Source: Artemisia argyi
Lineage: Eukaryota; Streptophyta; Magnoliopsida; Asterales; Asteraceae
Length of the DNA stretch: 64,000 nucleotides
Reading direction: 5' to 3'
Assembly (NCBI GenBank): GCA_030686995.1
Contig: CM060702.1
Span: forward strand, 65,598,440 to 65,662,439
Shown here: positions 11,212-22,500 of the stretch, piece by piece
Numbering within the stretch: position 1 is the stretch's first letter
Layout of the letters: every line of letters begins with the position of its first letter
Translations under genes and position numbers: made by a program
The notes under the pieces: model-generated
What the model was told of the DNA's origin: nothing
The model's database searches: none
The model's input: only the letters and a program-made list of their open reading frames with translations

Positions 11212-12419
11212 GATTGCAGGATGCATGCAGATACTTTTTGATAGAGAGTGGTATTGCTCTCTTTGTAGCATTCTTGATCAATGTCTCAATGATCACTGTT
11301 TCTGGTACCATTTGTGCAGAGGAAAATCTACAAAGTGGTGATATAGATCGTTGCAGTGATCTTACCCTTAACTCAGCGTCATTTCTTCTCAGAGTATGAT
11401 CTCTATATGATGTCAAGTATCTAACTATTATGCTAAGAACTTTCACAGAAGACTCATAAGTCATAACCCCTACATTATACTACACAGAATGTTTTAGGAA
11501 AGTCCAGTTCGACTCTTTATGCAATTGCCCTGCTAGCTTCTGGCCAGAGTTCAACAATTACAGGCACTTACGCTGGTCAGTTCATTATGCAGGTAGATTG
11601 TAACGAGAGACTACTTTGATTGTAATACATATTCATTCAGCAATACCCTATTCCATTTTTAGTTCACCTTTTGTATAATGTTGAGCGTAACTGAGTACTT
11701 GTTGTTACTATAGGGTTTCTTGGACTTAAAAATGAGGAAGTGGCTCAGGAACTTGGTAACAAGATGCATTGCCATCACACCAAGTCTAATAGTGTCGATA
11801 ATTGGGGGATCTGCTGGAGCTGGAAGACTGATTGTCATAGCATCGGTTTGTATATCCATCCTCGCTTTATTTAGACATCTCAATGTTTCTTGAAATCCAA
11901 TTTTCTAAATGTATATACTGCAGATGATACTGTCCTTTGAACTTCCATTTGCACTAATTCCACTCCTCAAGTTCAGTAGCTCAGCTACCAAAATGGGACC
12001 TCACAAGAATTCAATAATTGTGAGTTATCGATCTTGTATCTCTCATCAGTGTATAGTAACTGAATGGATATAAAACTTCTTTTCTTTTTTTATAGATCAT
12101 TGTCTTCTCGTGGGTACTAGGACTTGGGATAATTGGTATCAACGTCTACTACTTGACTACAGCATTTGTCGATTGGCTAATCCACAGCACCTTCCCAAAG
12201 GTTGCTAATGTGTTCATTGGGATACTAGTATTCCCCCTCATGGCTATCTACATTCTCTCTGTGATCTACCTTATGTTTCGCAAAGACGTTGTCACTACAT
12301 TCATTGAGCCGACAAAGCATGACCCTAGCGCTCAAATTAGCATGGAAAGTGCCGACAGGAGGGATTTGATGAATGCTCCTTATAGAGAGGATCTTGCTGA
12401 TATCCCATTGCCACAATAG
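6434..12419 (+). CDS. NRAMP: NRAMP-family divalent metal transporter, 13 exons, 562 aa (NRAMP1/6-like)
   Basis: Membrane transporter moving Fe2+, Mn2+ and related metals with protons. Exons by frame and splice signals: 6434-6524, 6616-6795, 6880-6920, 7181-7259, 7346-7450, 7558-7667, 8032-8213, 8315-8384, 11220-11393, 11488-11592, 11713-11845 (one edge may be off by one base), 11924-12019, 12096-12419. Key residues are present: DPGN in the first helix (about residues 87-90), MPH (about 262-264) created exactly across the 8213/8315 junction, and the transport signature [14 protein letters not shown]. Hydrophobic segments fit about 12 helices; the C-terminal tail is polar. Length and sequence resemble Arabidopsis NRAMP1/NRAMP6, hence plasma-membrane or endomembrane Fe/Mn transport by inference. 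The exon 1 donor is uncertain: GAG|GTCTCT at 6562 breaks the frame, A|GTAATG at 6524 keeps it. The exon 5 donor is GC rather than GT. The eighth intron is 2.8 kb because of a transposon. Confidence 0.93.
6976..7140. mobile_element. Possible CACTA-like remnant in an NRAMP intron
   Basis: The third intron holds CACTACCACAAAAACAGG followed by runs of CCACGG / TCCGTGG / CCCACGG motifs in both orientations, typical of the subterminal repeats of plant CACTA transposons. I cannot find a matching right end or a TSD, so this is a weak call. Confidence 0.35.
8410..11099. mobile_element. 2.69-kb foldback element inside NRAMP intron 8
   Basis: Almost the whole intron is a long imperfect palindrome. The left end CAGTGAAGTCTAAAAATAC pairs with the right end (complement AGGGTGAAGTCAAGAACG). 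Further matching pairs include the segment with GACCGGTATGTGACATGTTTGACCGG (around 8534) against its complement near 10950-10988, and the roughly 235-bp block 9030-9264 against 10452-10692 (shared GGTACATTGTGTGTACCCGG). The centre, about 9730-10430, is AT-only and also palindromic. An 8-bp direct repeat AAAAGATA flanks it at 8402-8409 and 11100-11107. The left half has an unpaired insert at about 9425-9715. No transposase frame; predicted ORFs here are low complexity. Confidence 0.8.
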
Positions 12420-12968
12420 TGTAATTTAAATGTTTCAAGTGAATTCTAATACATGTATCATTAATCCTAAAAGTTTAATTTTCTCTTGTATCTTGAATAT
12501 AAGTAGTGTTGAGTTTGAGCATCAGTATTATTGTTTACATGCCCAATGTGTCATGCTATATCCTAATTGAGTGAAATGTATATTGAAATTACAGCTAACT
12601 ACTATTAGGATACAGGTTCCTTGATGAAATTACAGCAAACCACAACGAAAATAACCAACATTTCTAACTTTAGACATCAAATTAGATATTATTTTTTTCA
12701 GCAAACTTCATTAGCAATAGATTCAAGCCAGAGGAAGACTGACGGTACTAGTGGCTTGTGTGATCTTAAAAATTCAATATGTTGATGATTGACAGACGAA
12801 AACAAAGAAGTAAAGGTTTCTTGAAGACTCATGGGGTTTCATTTTTCTGTTACCATTAATTGACAGAATATAAATGTGAGAGCTAACACTAAAAAGATTT
12901 ATGATTTTTATTTAACTCAAAATGAATAAATAAAAATACATCAATTTGTGGCTTGTATTTTATCAAAC
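12420..12968. other. Short convergent intergenic region
   Basis: It lies between the 3' ends of NRAMP and the receptor-like kinase and should contain both 3' untranslated regions. No further feature is seen. Confidence 0.6.
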
Positions 12969-15900
12969 TTATTCAACTTCTTCTGCTATACAAACAATTT
13001 TATCATTAGCTGACATTTCATTACTACTCATTTCTTCTACTGATGACGTGTGGGTCTGAGCTACGAACTCTAGATTCCATAACACGTCATCAATGGAAGG
13101 TCGATCATTAGAAAGGCATCTAACACAAAGCTCTATTAGATTCTTCAACGATTCATCGCAGCAATCCTTACAAACCAAGGGATCCACTATACTCCTTCGA
13201 GCTATCTCATCCGCCACCAAACTTACTTGTAACTGACACAAAAGTATAAAGTTTAAGCATTTATGTTATGATATTCAAGGTCAGACTACCTATATACGTG
13301 AAATTAGACTTACCATATCTTTTGCAATAGTTATATTGTTTATGCAATTGATCGCCCTTCCTAGGATGAGTTCTAACATGATAACTCCCAAATCGTAGAC
13401 ATGATCATGATCATTATCCTCGATGTCAAATCTGTAAGAACAAAGATAACCGTTAGAAAAAGATGTTACTAAAGTCGACTTGAGAAGAAGTCAAACATCA
13501 AGACTGTCTACCTTTTGCTAAGAGTTTCACTTGATCTGGTGACCGAATGTCCAGCAGCCTGCGGTCAAGAATTTCATATGATGACTTAAATCTTGCATAT
13601 ATGTATGCATAAAGAGAAAGAAAAATGATATACCTTAGTTTCTTCTAGCAAAGAAATATTGTAGCCACTGATCTTTACATGAAAATTCTGATCCAACAAA
13701 ACATCAGTTATTTTAAGGTTGTTAGGGAATATTCTTTGCGTGATTCGTGTGCTTAGGAACTGAATCCCTTTTGAAATCCCGATAGCAGCTGCTAGCCTTT
13801 GTGCCCATGATAGTTTCTGCCCTGCTGCCATTGTTATCATCATGCAAGTTAAAACTCTTGGCGATTATTTGTTTGACTTTTGAGGTCAACAACATCAGTT
13901 ATGACTTCCGAGTAATTTTGAAAGTTTTTACAACCAAAACAATTAACGGTAGTCGGTAGCTAAGAAAATACTTATGAGCAGTTCTATATAAACTCTATAA
14001 TCATATATAATGACACGTCTAAGTAGAAATGAGTTTGACCTCAAAAGTCAAAGAGTGTATATTTTTAAAACTTATAGAGTTAGATACAGACCGGATATGG
14101 ACGCTCTGAGTGTTCCATTTGGGACAAATTCGAACACGAGAAACAGACCATGGATGATGGCTGAGTCGTCTTGCTGGCGGTCAAAGCAGTGACCAATGGG
14201 GTTGACCAGGTTGGGGTGCCTGAGTTTAGATATGAGCTCAATCTGTCGAGTCAGGCTCTGAACGTTGCATTTCTTTCTCACTTTTAAGTTTCTAATGGCA
14301 ACCATAGTGCCATCACCAAGCTGCCCTCTGTAAAGCTGATCACATATACTATGTATAATTGAGTGTTTTATCCAACAAAAATATAAAAAATTCAAAGTCG
14401 AATGTATCTGTTTTCTGCTAAACCAACCTGGCCGTGAGAACTGTTTCCCACACGAGTCGATGAATGGAAGTTATTTGTGGCTTCAGTCAGTTCTCCTAAA
14501 ACATAAGTTCGATATGCTGGAATTCCTACTGAGCCTAGCTTCATTGTCTGTGAAATATATCCTGCATTTAACAGTTTCATCAAATAAGTAACAAATTCAC
14601 GTTACAAGGACATTCATAGAACATATGCAACAAGGCATACATGTCGAAAAACAATAACTACTATCACAAACACAGAATTCTGAAATACACTAAACAAAGT
14701 ATTAGGGGTTCAAGTCTCACAAGAGACAAAAAATCCAGGTTTTCCTCCTAGCTAGTGGGAAGCCGTGAGTTCTAGGGGTTTCCCTTTGCGGGTCTCTCCT
14801 AGTGGTTCGGGTCCCGGAGCCTGCCCGTTTGGATGGTTTAACTAGGGGGTCGGATTTTCAAGTGTGGTGCCGTTCTAAAAAAAAAAAAGTATTATATAAG
14901 TATCTAATCAAACTATCAACTACTGTTACAAACTCATAATTTCAGCAGAAATTCAATTAGTATTTGAAAATCCTAATTACACACTAAGTAATTACCTAAA
15001 AATTTCATTTTTTTTTTTTTTTGGTCAGAATTCTAAGAGGTTCAGTTCAGTCACTTCAGACTTCAGACATACATGACTATATAGTACACTATAATAACAA
15101 CCACCTCAAGGTCATTGCTGATAAACGCTTTTGATTAAGGTTAATGTTGATTTGGTAACGTTACTAAATCGAGAAAACAAGCCTTAAAATTTGTAAAAGA
15201 AAAGAAGCAAAGACTTACTTGCATCCGTCAGCATTTTGATAGTATAAGCAGGGGAAACCTTTTCAAAGAAAACCCGAATCTGAGGTGCTGCAGCACATCC
15301 ACCACCAAAAAACTCACTTCTAATAACAACCAACACTACACCAAACACAGCAAAACCACCAACCACAACGCCACCAACAACACTAGAAGCAACAACAACC
15401 TTAGCCTTATTACTCGACTTATTATCCTCATTTGCCATAGGCGGTTTTATCATAACCGCCAACGCTTCGTTATGACAAAACGAAACATTATATTGTTCTT
15501 TCTTATCCACATTTGATGTAAAACAATTCCATTTATATAAAACACCTTTTTCCAACTTCTGCATGCAGCTAGGTAACTGTCCAGTAAACCGGTTTAACGA
15601 TATATCAGCAAACATAAGCTCGTTACTACACGAAACATTCTTGTCCAACTTTCCCGTAAATTTGTTTCCAGATATGTTAAGAAAACTAAGAGAAGGCAAC
15701 GAAAACACGAAATCTGGAAATGGGCCATTAAACTCATTTGCAGAAAGATCGAGATTACGTAGCTGATAAAACGCACGTAAATCATACCCTTGTATCCCAT
15801 TAGTAAACTTGTTGTTTCTTAAGGACAAAACTAGTAACCTATTATGTAAAACTGGGAAGCTAGGACCAAAATAATTGTTTACAAGGTTTAAAACTTGTAA

Positions 15901-16650
15901 ATTAATCAAGTTCTTAAAATCGACAGGTACGTCTCCAGATAACCTATTAAACGAAAGATCTAGAACTCGAAGTGAGACTAAATGCGATAGCGAATATGGT
16001 AAATAACCATTAAGTGAATTGTTTTTTAAGGATAAAACAGTTAAGGATGAGAGTGTGGACAACCAATCTGGGATGTTTCCTATGAAGTTGTTGTGATCCA
16101 ACACTAATGTTTGTATGTTTTTTAAGTAGCTTAGCTCATATGGTATATTTCCAACGAAGCGATTCGAGCTAATATTAAGTATCTCTAATGAAGATAATGA
16201 GTTTACAAATATATTAGAAGGTAAAGGGCCACTAAGGCCTAATGACACTAATGTAAGTACTTTCAAGTTCGGGAAACTAGACGAAATAGTGTCGAAAAAT
16301 GCTTTAGTAGAAAAAACGTTACTATTACTATCACTATTACTATTACTGATACTGTAGTTGGCGCTGACGTGGAGCTGAGTGATGGTGTTATTGTAACATA
16401 CTAAAGTGAGAGATGAGTTTGGTGGTGTAGGTAGGTTGATGGCTATGCTACTAGTGATGCTACTTGGGCAATAGTTAGTTTTGCCTCGTGCATGGTAAGT
16501 TGTGAGTAGGGATTGAAATGTGTATAAGGGTTGAGAATGAGTATGAAATGGTGTAATGATGATGAAGGTGATGGTGATGATGATGATAAAGAAGAGATGT
16601 TGTGGTGCCATTGGATTTGGAGGTGTGTTGGGATGAGTTGAAAGGTGCAT
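12969..16650 (-). CDS. Inactive leucine-rich-repeat receptor-like kinase (At3g03770-type), 7 exons, 808 aa
   Basis: Exons on the minus strand: 16650-15219, 14561-14428, 14335-14092, 13821-13634, 13559-13513, 13431-13314, 13232-12969; all junctions are GT-AG and keep frame. A second Met, 13 codons in (16611), directly precedes a hydrophobic signal peptide and may be the true start. The ectodomain carries about nine LRRs (for example NLKVLTLVSLGLSGPLP and SLRVLDLSFNRLSGDVP). A transmembrane helix lies at about residues 418-443, and a kinase-like domain at about 500-780. Catalytic residues are lost: Arg537 replaces the VAIK lysine (MVAIRNL), there is no HRD loop, and DFG is SGY (655-657). It is therefore a pseudokinase, expected at the plasma membrane as a signalling scaffold. 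Length fits the family of about 800 residues. The ligand is unknown. Confidence 0.92.
14706..14893 (+). mobile_element. SINE-like element in the first RLK intron
   Basis: It begins at a pol III B-box-like GGGTTCAAGTCTC, continues with CT-rich and GGTTCGGGTCCCGGAGCC sequence, and ends in an A-rich tail at about 14878-14888. The A-box part seems missing, so it is 5'-truncated. Its orientation is opposite to the host gene. No clear TSD is seen. Confidence 0.5.
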
Positions 16651-16764
16651 GTTTTATTCTTTTTACAGAATTTCAGGACTAAATTTTCCCGTGACTAAAA
16701 TGTGTTGTAGCTAGTTTACAAAAGAGTTTGTTAGTGATAATATAAATTTATTCTGTGCATGATA

Positions 16765-16771
16765 CTTTATA
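16765..16771 (-). promoter_or_regulatory. Candidate TATA box of the RLK gene
   Basis: On the minus strand TATAAAG lies about 115 bp upstream of the first possible start codon. Consensus match only. Confidence 0.3.
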
Positions 16772-16871
16772 AAAGTTATCAATAGCTTTGCTCTTACTAA
16801 TTTGTTGCTAATCATGTAGTAATAGTACTGTTAGTGCTACAATATGCAAAGTATACTTTCTTAACTATTCA

Positions 16872-17056
16872 AGGTGGCCTAGTGGCAAAAGGGTTTGTGA
16901 CTATTAATCTAAAATGTGTGAGGTATCAAGTTCAATTCCTGCTAGGTGCGTGCAACAACCTTAAAGTCACCATGCCAACCTCCTGAAAAGGGAGGTCTTT
17001 ACCTGGTTTGAGTTTGTGTGATGGTGGATTCAAACCCCGTGAATTAGTCTGCCAAA
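16872..17056 (+). mobile_element. tRNA-derived SINE-like element
   Basis: An A-box-like GGTGGCCTAGTGGCAAAAGG is followed about 50 bp later by a B-box-like TCAAGTTCAATTCCTGC, the layout of a pol III promoter in plant SINEs. The body contains GGGAGGTCTTTACCTGGTTTGAGT. The 3' end is not sharply defined. Confidence 0.55.
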
Positions 17057-17983
17057 AAGTCAAAAATCATATTTACCATGAAAAATAAAATAAAAAAATA
17101 AAGGTATATTTTCTTTCTATTTTAAGGAAATAAAACCTTACAAAAGCAATGTACCGCTTTGAAAATGAATATTTTTTCCGTTCTAAATTATAAGTCAATT
17201 TTTAGTTTGATATGTACTAAAATAAGCTTTTATTTTTATATTTCAATCAATCAAAATGTATTTTTAAAGGTGAACATGGCATTTTCATATTTATCTTAAA
17301 GTGCATAAAATGAAAGTAGATTTGATACGAGTAGTGTACATTATTATAGTACAAAGAATATAAATAATACGAGTATTTATTTTGTATTTTACTCTCATTA
17401 CAAAAAGTACAAAACTCGGTACTAGATTTAATCATGGACCATTTAGAACTAAAATATTATAAAACATCTGTAGTATTATTTAAAATTCGCAATTGCATTG
17501 AAAATTTGATGCGTCCTTTACAATAAATCTAACTTTAGTTACATGAATTGTCGGTACCATTATATCTCATAGTTGCTTTATTCATATTTTTGTATTTTAG
17601 TAAAGAAAATATGGAGATGTCGATGTACTTGATGTGTTGCAATAAAACAAAGAGAAGAGAATAATATTATTCCACGATGCGATAATACAGTTTTGTACAA
17701 TAACAAACAATTTGTTCAAAAAAAAAAGTACAATAATAAACAATGTTTACCATTTAGAATGATAGTATTTGATTGTAAGATTGTTAAAATTAAAATCAAT
17801 GCTCATTTATGGATAAAGCGAACTAGTTCATAAGACGTGTGTCACGCGTGTATCTGTTATGTCTCAAGGTAAAATAAAGAGTAAATCACACAAAAAGATA
17901 TCACATTTTAAGTCAATTTTAATTTTAGATACTCAATTTTTTATTTCTCAATTTAAGGTAATGGAGTTATTTTGTGTAATACA

Positions 17984-18105
17984 AGGTTTTAGATACTCAA
18001 AAATTACAATATATATCACATTAGTTGATTACCGGTCATAATATTAATTGAAATGACTTTTAGATACTCAAAAATTACAATATATATCACATTAATTGAC
18101 CAATT
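17984..18105. repeat. Direct duplication of a 40-bp segment
   Basis: TTTTAGATACTCAAAAATTACAATATATATCACATTA occurs at about 17986 and again at about 18059, period about 73 bp, essentially identical. A third partial copy (TTTTAGATACTCAATTTTT) lies near 17923. Confidence 0.8.
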
Positions 18106-18372
18106 CAGCTGGAAAAAAAGGCCGATAACACCTTTCGAAAAAATGAAAAAACAATACATTGCACGAAAAATAACTTCGATACCTTAAATTGAAAAATAAT
18201 AAAAAAATAATAATAATAAATTAACCTCAAGTATTATACCTTTTTATGCGATTTGCGCAAAAATAAACTCAAGTGTTTAGAAAAGATTAAACAATTAAAT
18301 GTGAACTTTTGCTCTTTATTTCTTAAATTTTGTGTGGGTCCATGAGTACTATTATGTACTTTTTGTTGTGCT

Positions 18373-18398
18373 TAACATGTGCCCTAGGGCACATGTTA
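18373..18398. repeat. Perfect 26-bp palindrome centred on CCTAGG
   Basis: The sequence TAACATGTGCCCT followed by its exact complement AGGGCACATGTTA forms an uninterrupted palindrome. It may be the joined ends of a MITE or an isolated transposon end. Function unknown. Confidence 0.85.
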
Positions 18399-18627
18399 GA
18401 AAAACCCTAAATATAATACAAGCATAAAAATAAAAGAGCTGTGGTGTGACTGGTGTCACGGGGATTGCATAAACATCCAAAATAAGATTCACGTGTTTTG
18501 TTTGCTATGGAACCAAAACCCGATGCATAATTCACAAAATGCTTTTATACTCTCCTGAAAGATATGTTCTACCTTTTCAAAATAAAAGAAGAAAGTGATT
18601 GATTGGGTGTAAATCTGGCTTTTTTTT

Positions 18628-18661
<34 letters not shown>

Positions 18662-19580
18662 CAAAATATACTATGTGGTTAATTTTACGATTTTGTGCAA
18701 CTTTTGCACAATTCGGTGTTATATCAGAAAAAAATTCTCACTTAAGTTGTAGAAATTCACATATATACATGTTTGAGTATGGGTCGGTAGTTAGACAAGT
18801 AGTTATTGTGACCAGAACACTGACACATCATATTATCTCTTAAACCAAACACATGATCAAAACACCCGTTATGACGACCTTACCGTTGACCATACCTTTT
18901 TTTTCAAATTTAAATTTCATTGATAAGTAAAAAAATTAACACATAATAATTAAAATAAAAATAAAATACAATAAAATTAGTGATCATTTATTCGACGCCA
19001 AATGTGTTCAACTAAGTTGCCCGATTTTGTCACCCCAATCAAAGCATTTAGCAAACTGAATCAACACAAACTGAGACAGTTGTGCAACCTTTTCATATTT
19101 ATAAGAACTACCTTTGGCCATCTCTTTCCATCCGAAGACTCGTACTTAAATAACTAATATTAAATCGAACTTTATAATCTACAAGACTAGTCAACAATAT
19201 CTGCTATGAAATAGCAATTACATAACATCAATTACTCATTACATTCAAGCACAGTTTCAACCGCTACCCATACGTTCCCTCCCGTTGCTACTCACTACAT
19301 GTTATCCGAATGCAGCTCCGGAATAACTTTATAACAGTCGTCCCTCAAACAATCATAGCATACAATGATACGCGGTGTCCATAATGCAAAGCCACATGCT
19401 AACTTGCTACATCAATATCACTGTACAACACCATAACACCAATAATCTTACTACATTCTATGTCAAAAACAGCAATTTAAATCAGAATAACATAAGCAGC
19501 CTAATCAACAAATACCTTGACACCATATAGCAGATTCACTTCTGATGCTTGCAGTTTTCAAGAATAAACTTAAATCCTGT

Positions 19581-22500
19581 TTATTGTTCAAAACCAGTTC
19601 TACTTCCAGACACGGGTCTCAACATGGGGTGTGAGCCTGACGAAGATGAAGGGTTTATAGCCGAAAGGGGGAGGCGTGGACCAAGTCCAAACATGGACTG
19701 CTGAGACATCTGTGGGTGCATTGGTTGGTTAGTAGGGAACCCTGAAATGAATGGTTGTTGTGCGGATGAGCCAGTGACCTGCTGACGGCTAGGTCCGGGG
19801 TTGTTGTTGACCATTGAGGGACCGACACCTGGCAAACCTGTGGGTCTGCTTCCAAATTGGGGGTTGAGTAGGAGACCTCGCTCGGCTGTTACCCTTTGTC
19901 TTCCTCTCTCAAGTTGTTCACACTCTTTTATTAATAAACTCTCAACTTCGGCGAATTGCTTCAGCTTCAACTCTAACCTCTTCAACTGCAGGAACAGGTG
20001 AAAGTTTCAACACAAACACATTTATTTTGAACTGGGTAAATGTACACAAAACTAGAGGTGGCATACTCAACCCATTCACTTTTGAATGAGTCGAGTCAGG
20101 TTATGTTACATCTTTTACAGATCAATTGGGTCTCATCAAGAAGTTTAGCTAGAAATGAAACGAGTCAAATGGGTCAAGTGGGTCGAAAATAGCCAATGTG
20201 CTTTTATAATGTATAAAACCTCCAAAATCTAATGTTTGTAATTTTATTTGACACACTAAATACTTAATAATAATTTTTACAAATTGGAAAGAAGGTGTTC
20301 TGGATCAACCCAACCTAACTTTTTCAATTTGTACCAAAAACTACCTGTTTTGACCTGATACCCAGCCCACCCAAGTTCTCCATTGGAAACTAAAGATAGC
20401 ATAACAATTATGTAACAGAACTCATTACAAATAAATTGACAGAAATGGAAAAAGTTAATGCTTTGCAACTCTTGATGCTTCATATACATATTTGACAGGA
20501 ACAGCTTTCTTGTGGAAAAAGTTGGGTTGAGGTCAATATTTGATACCTCTCTGTTAGATGAACATAGCGAGTATTAACTAGTCCATTCATTCTGATAGAA
20601 TATATGATGAGGAATAAACATGTTCCGGGAACAGATGTTATTCATGGAAAAGTTATAGGTTTACAGGCTTAAAATCAAGAGAACTCCAAGACCACAAACT
20701 CCTTTTCTTAGGTTAAACCTCTAAATGATAAAGAGTTATCAACATACATACTCAAAACTAAATGTAATTCCTATTTCCTAATGTACTGTGTAACTCGTCA
20801 TATAAAATGTCATCATTTGTGATACAACCTGAGAATGACAGAGGAAATAAACAATAGATGGCGCAGAAAAGAGGAAGTGATACTATTAAGGGTAGGTATA
20901 ACTCAGGTTCATTCAGGAACCCGCTCCACCCACTTTGTAAGCGGGTTATTTGGTTCCCATTGTATAGATGGTAGGTTTCCGATAAAACAGAATAAGAAAT
21001 TGGATTAATGGTTCGGTCTCAGATTAAGTTGTTTCTAATTCAGGCCTGTAAAAACCTAGATAAGGCATTTTGTTATTTTCATAGTTTTCAGTTTATAAAA
21101 TCAATATTGGTGTAAGTTAAAGATTTCTAAGTTTCAACATTCAAAATTGACATCAAAAACACAGGGCACCATCCTTTACAGCTTCACCCACCTAGATTGC
21201 TGTCAGCAATCGCATGACTCGGAGCCAAACACCAACTAGCCAACAGCCGCCCGAATAGTCACTCCAAAACATGATGATTGCTATCATTTCATATACCATT
21301 TTCCGTGGAATCATGAAAAATCGGACACATTTACAATTTTATGACAGTGTGATTGATGCAGGAAAATAAAATCTATGGTGTACTTCCAGTATGTAATTTA
21401 AATGTTTTCATTGTTAGTCCAAAACCTTTAATATGCTCTTAATAACAACACAAGGAAACATAGTGGGCAAATAACAATAGCGTCAAAATGTTATAGAGAT
21501 AGCATTGGGTAAATAGGTCATTCAACTATACCTGATGATTAATGATATTAGCAGACAGCCTTTGAATTTCCCGTTCTTCATGATCTGCAAACAGCTTTGC
21601 TTTCGTTGCAGCTGCAGCAAGTCCAGATCGTACTGCATTTCTCATCTTTTCTGAAGATATAGAAGTAGCAGTTGCTCCAGAGTTCTCAACTGAATATATT
21701 ATATCACACTATAGTCAGAAAAAGAGGAGATATGTGAAAGCAAGACCACTAAAGTCAAAAACAACCTTTTGGTTGAATTGGATTTCTGGCATCTCTACCA
21801 TTCATGCTTTCTGAATTCGTCCTTCAAAACAGAAATCTTAAATTAGAGCAAGGATAAGATAGGAAGACAAAAAAATTCTTGGTGTTAATTTTGAGCAGGA
21901 CAGTAAATACTACCAACTAACAGACAATAAACTATACTTACAATGTTAATAACAACAAAAAAATTTGAATAAATAAATTTCCGCGATAATCATTACATTT
22001 AAACAGCATACAAACATTTAGCCATAAACGATAATATCATTAGCCACTATACCAGCTAGCAATAAGAGTACTATATTAAGAAATGATTTGTAAACTAAAC
22101 AGTGCCTGTCAAATGTAATGATAGACATTACCATGCCTTAAAAAGATCAAACATGACTTGTACACTTCAAGCAATCTTTCTTTGTGTTCTGTCTGTTTAA
22201 CTGAAAATATTCTATAATCACCGTGTTTACTGCCATATGATTCGTCATGTTAATAAGTTGAAAGCGAACTTGTACCGGCTATATAAATATACTATTTGCT
22301 TTTACAGGCATATGCAACATACAGTCAGTCCTTATTCAACAGTCGAGCTAAGACCCGTATTAGCTAAACTAAACGAATAGAACATGTGCAGCATTTCATA
22401 AGCATCTACTATAATCCATTACCCAGACTCCCAGAGCAAATAAGCTGACCTAATAAACAGAAAACTAAGGATGGCGAATATTTGAAGCAATACCTATTTT

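Larger units (their letters stand above)
17057..19580. other. Intergenic DNA between RLK and SWI3C
   Basis: No gene is recognised. It is very AT-rich, with a poly(T) run at about 18630-18659. The part next to 19580 should contain the SWI3C 3' untranslated region. Confidence 0.5.

Noticed and set aside
11093..11464. 123-codon minus-strand ORF
   Set aside because: Antisense to NRAMP exon 9 and a poly(T) tract; no domain.
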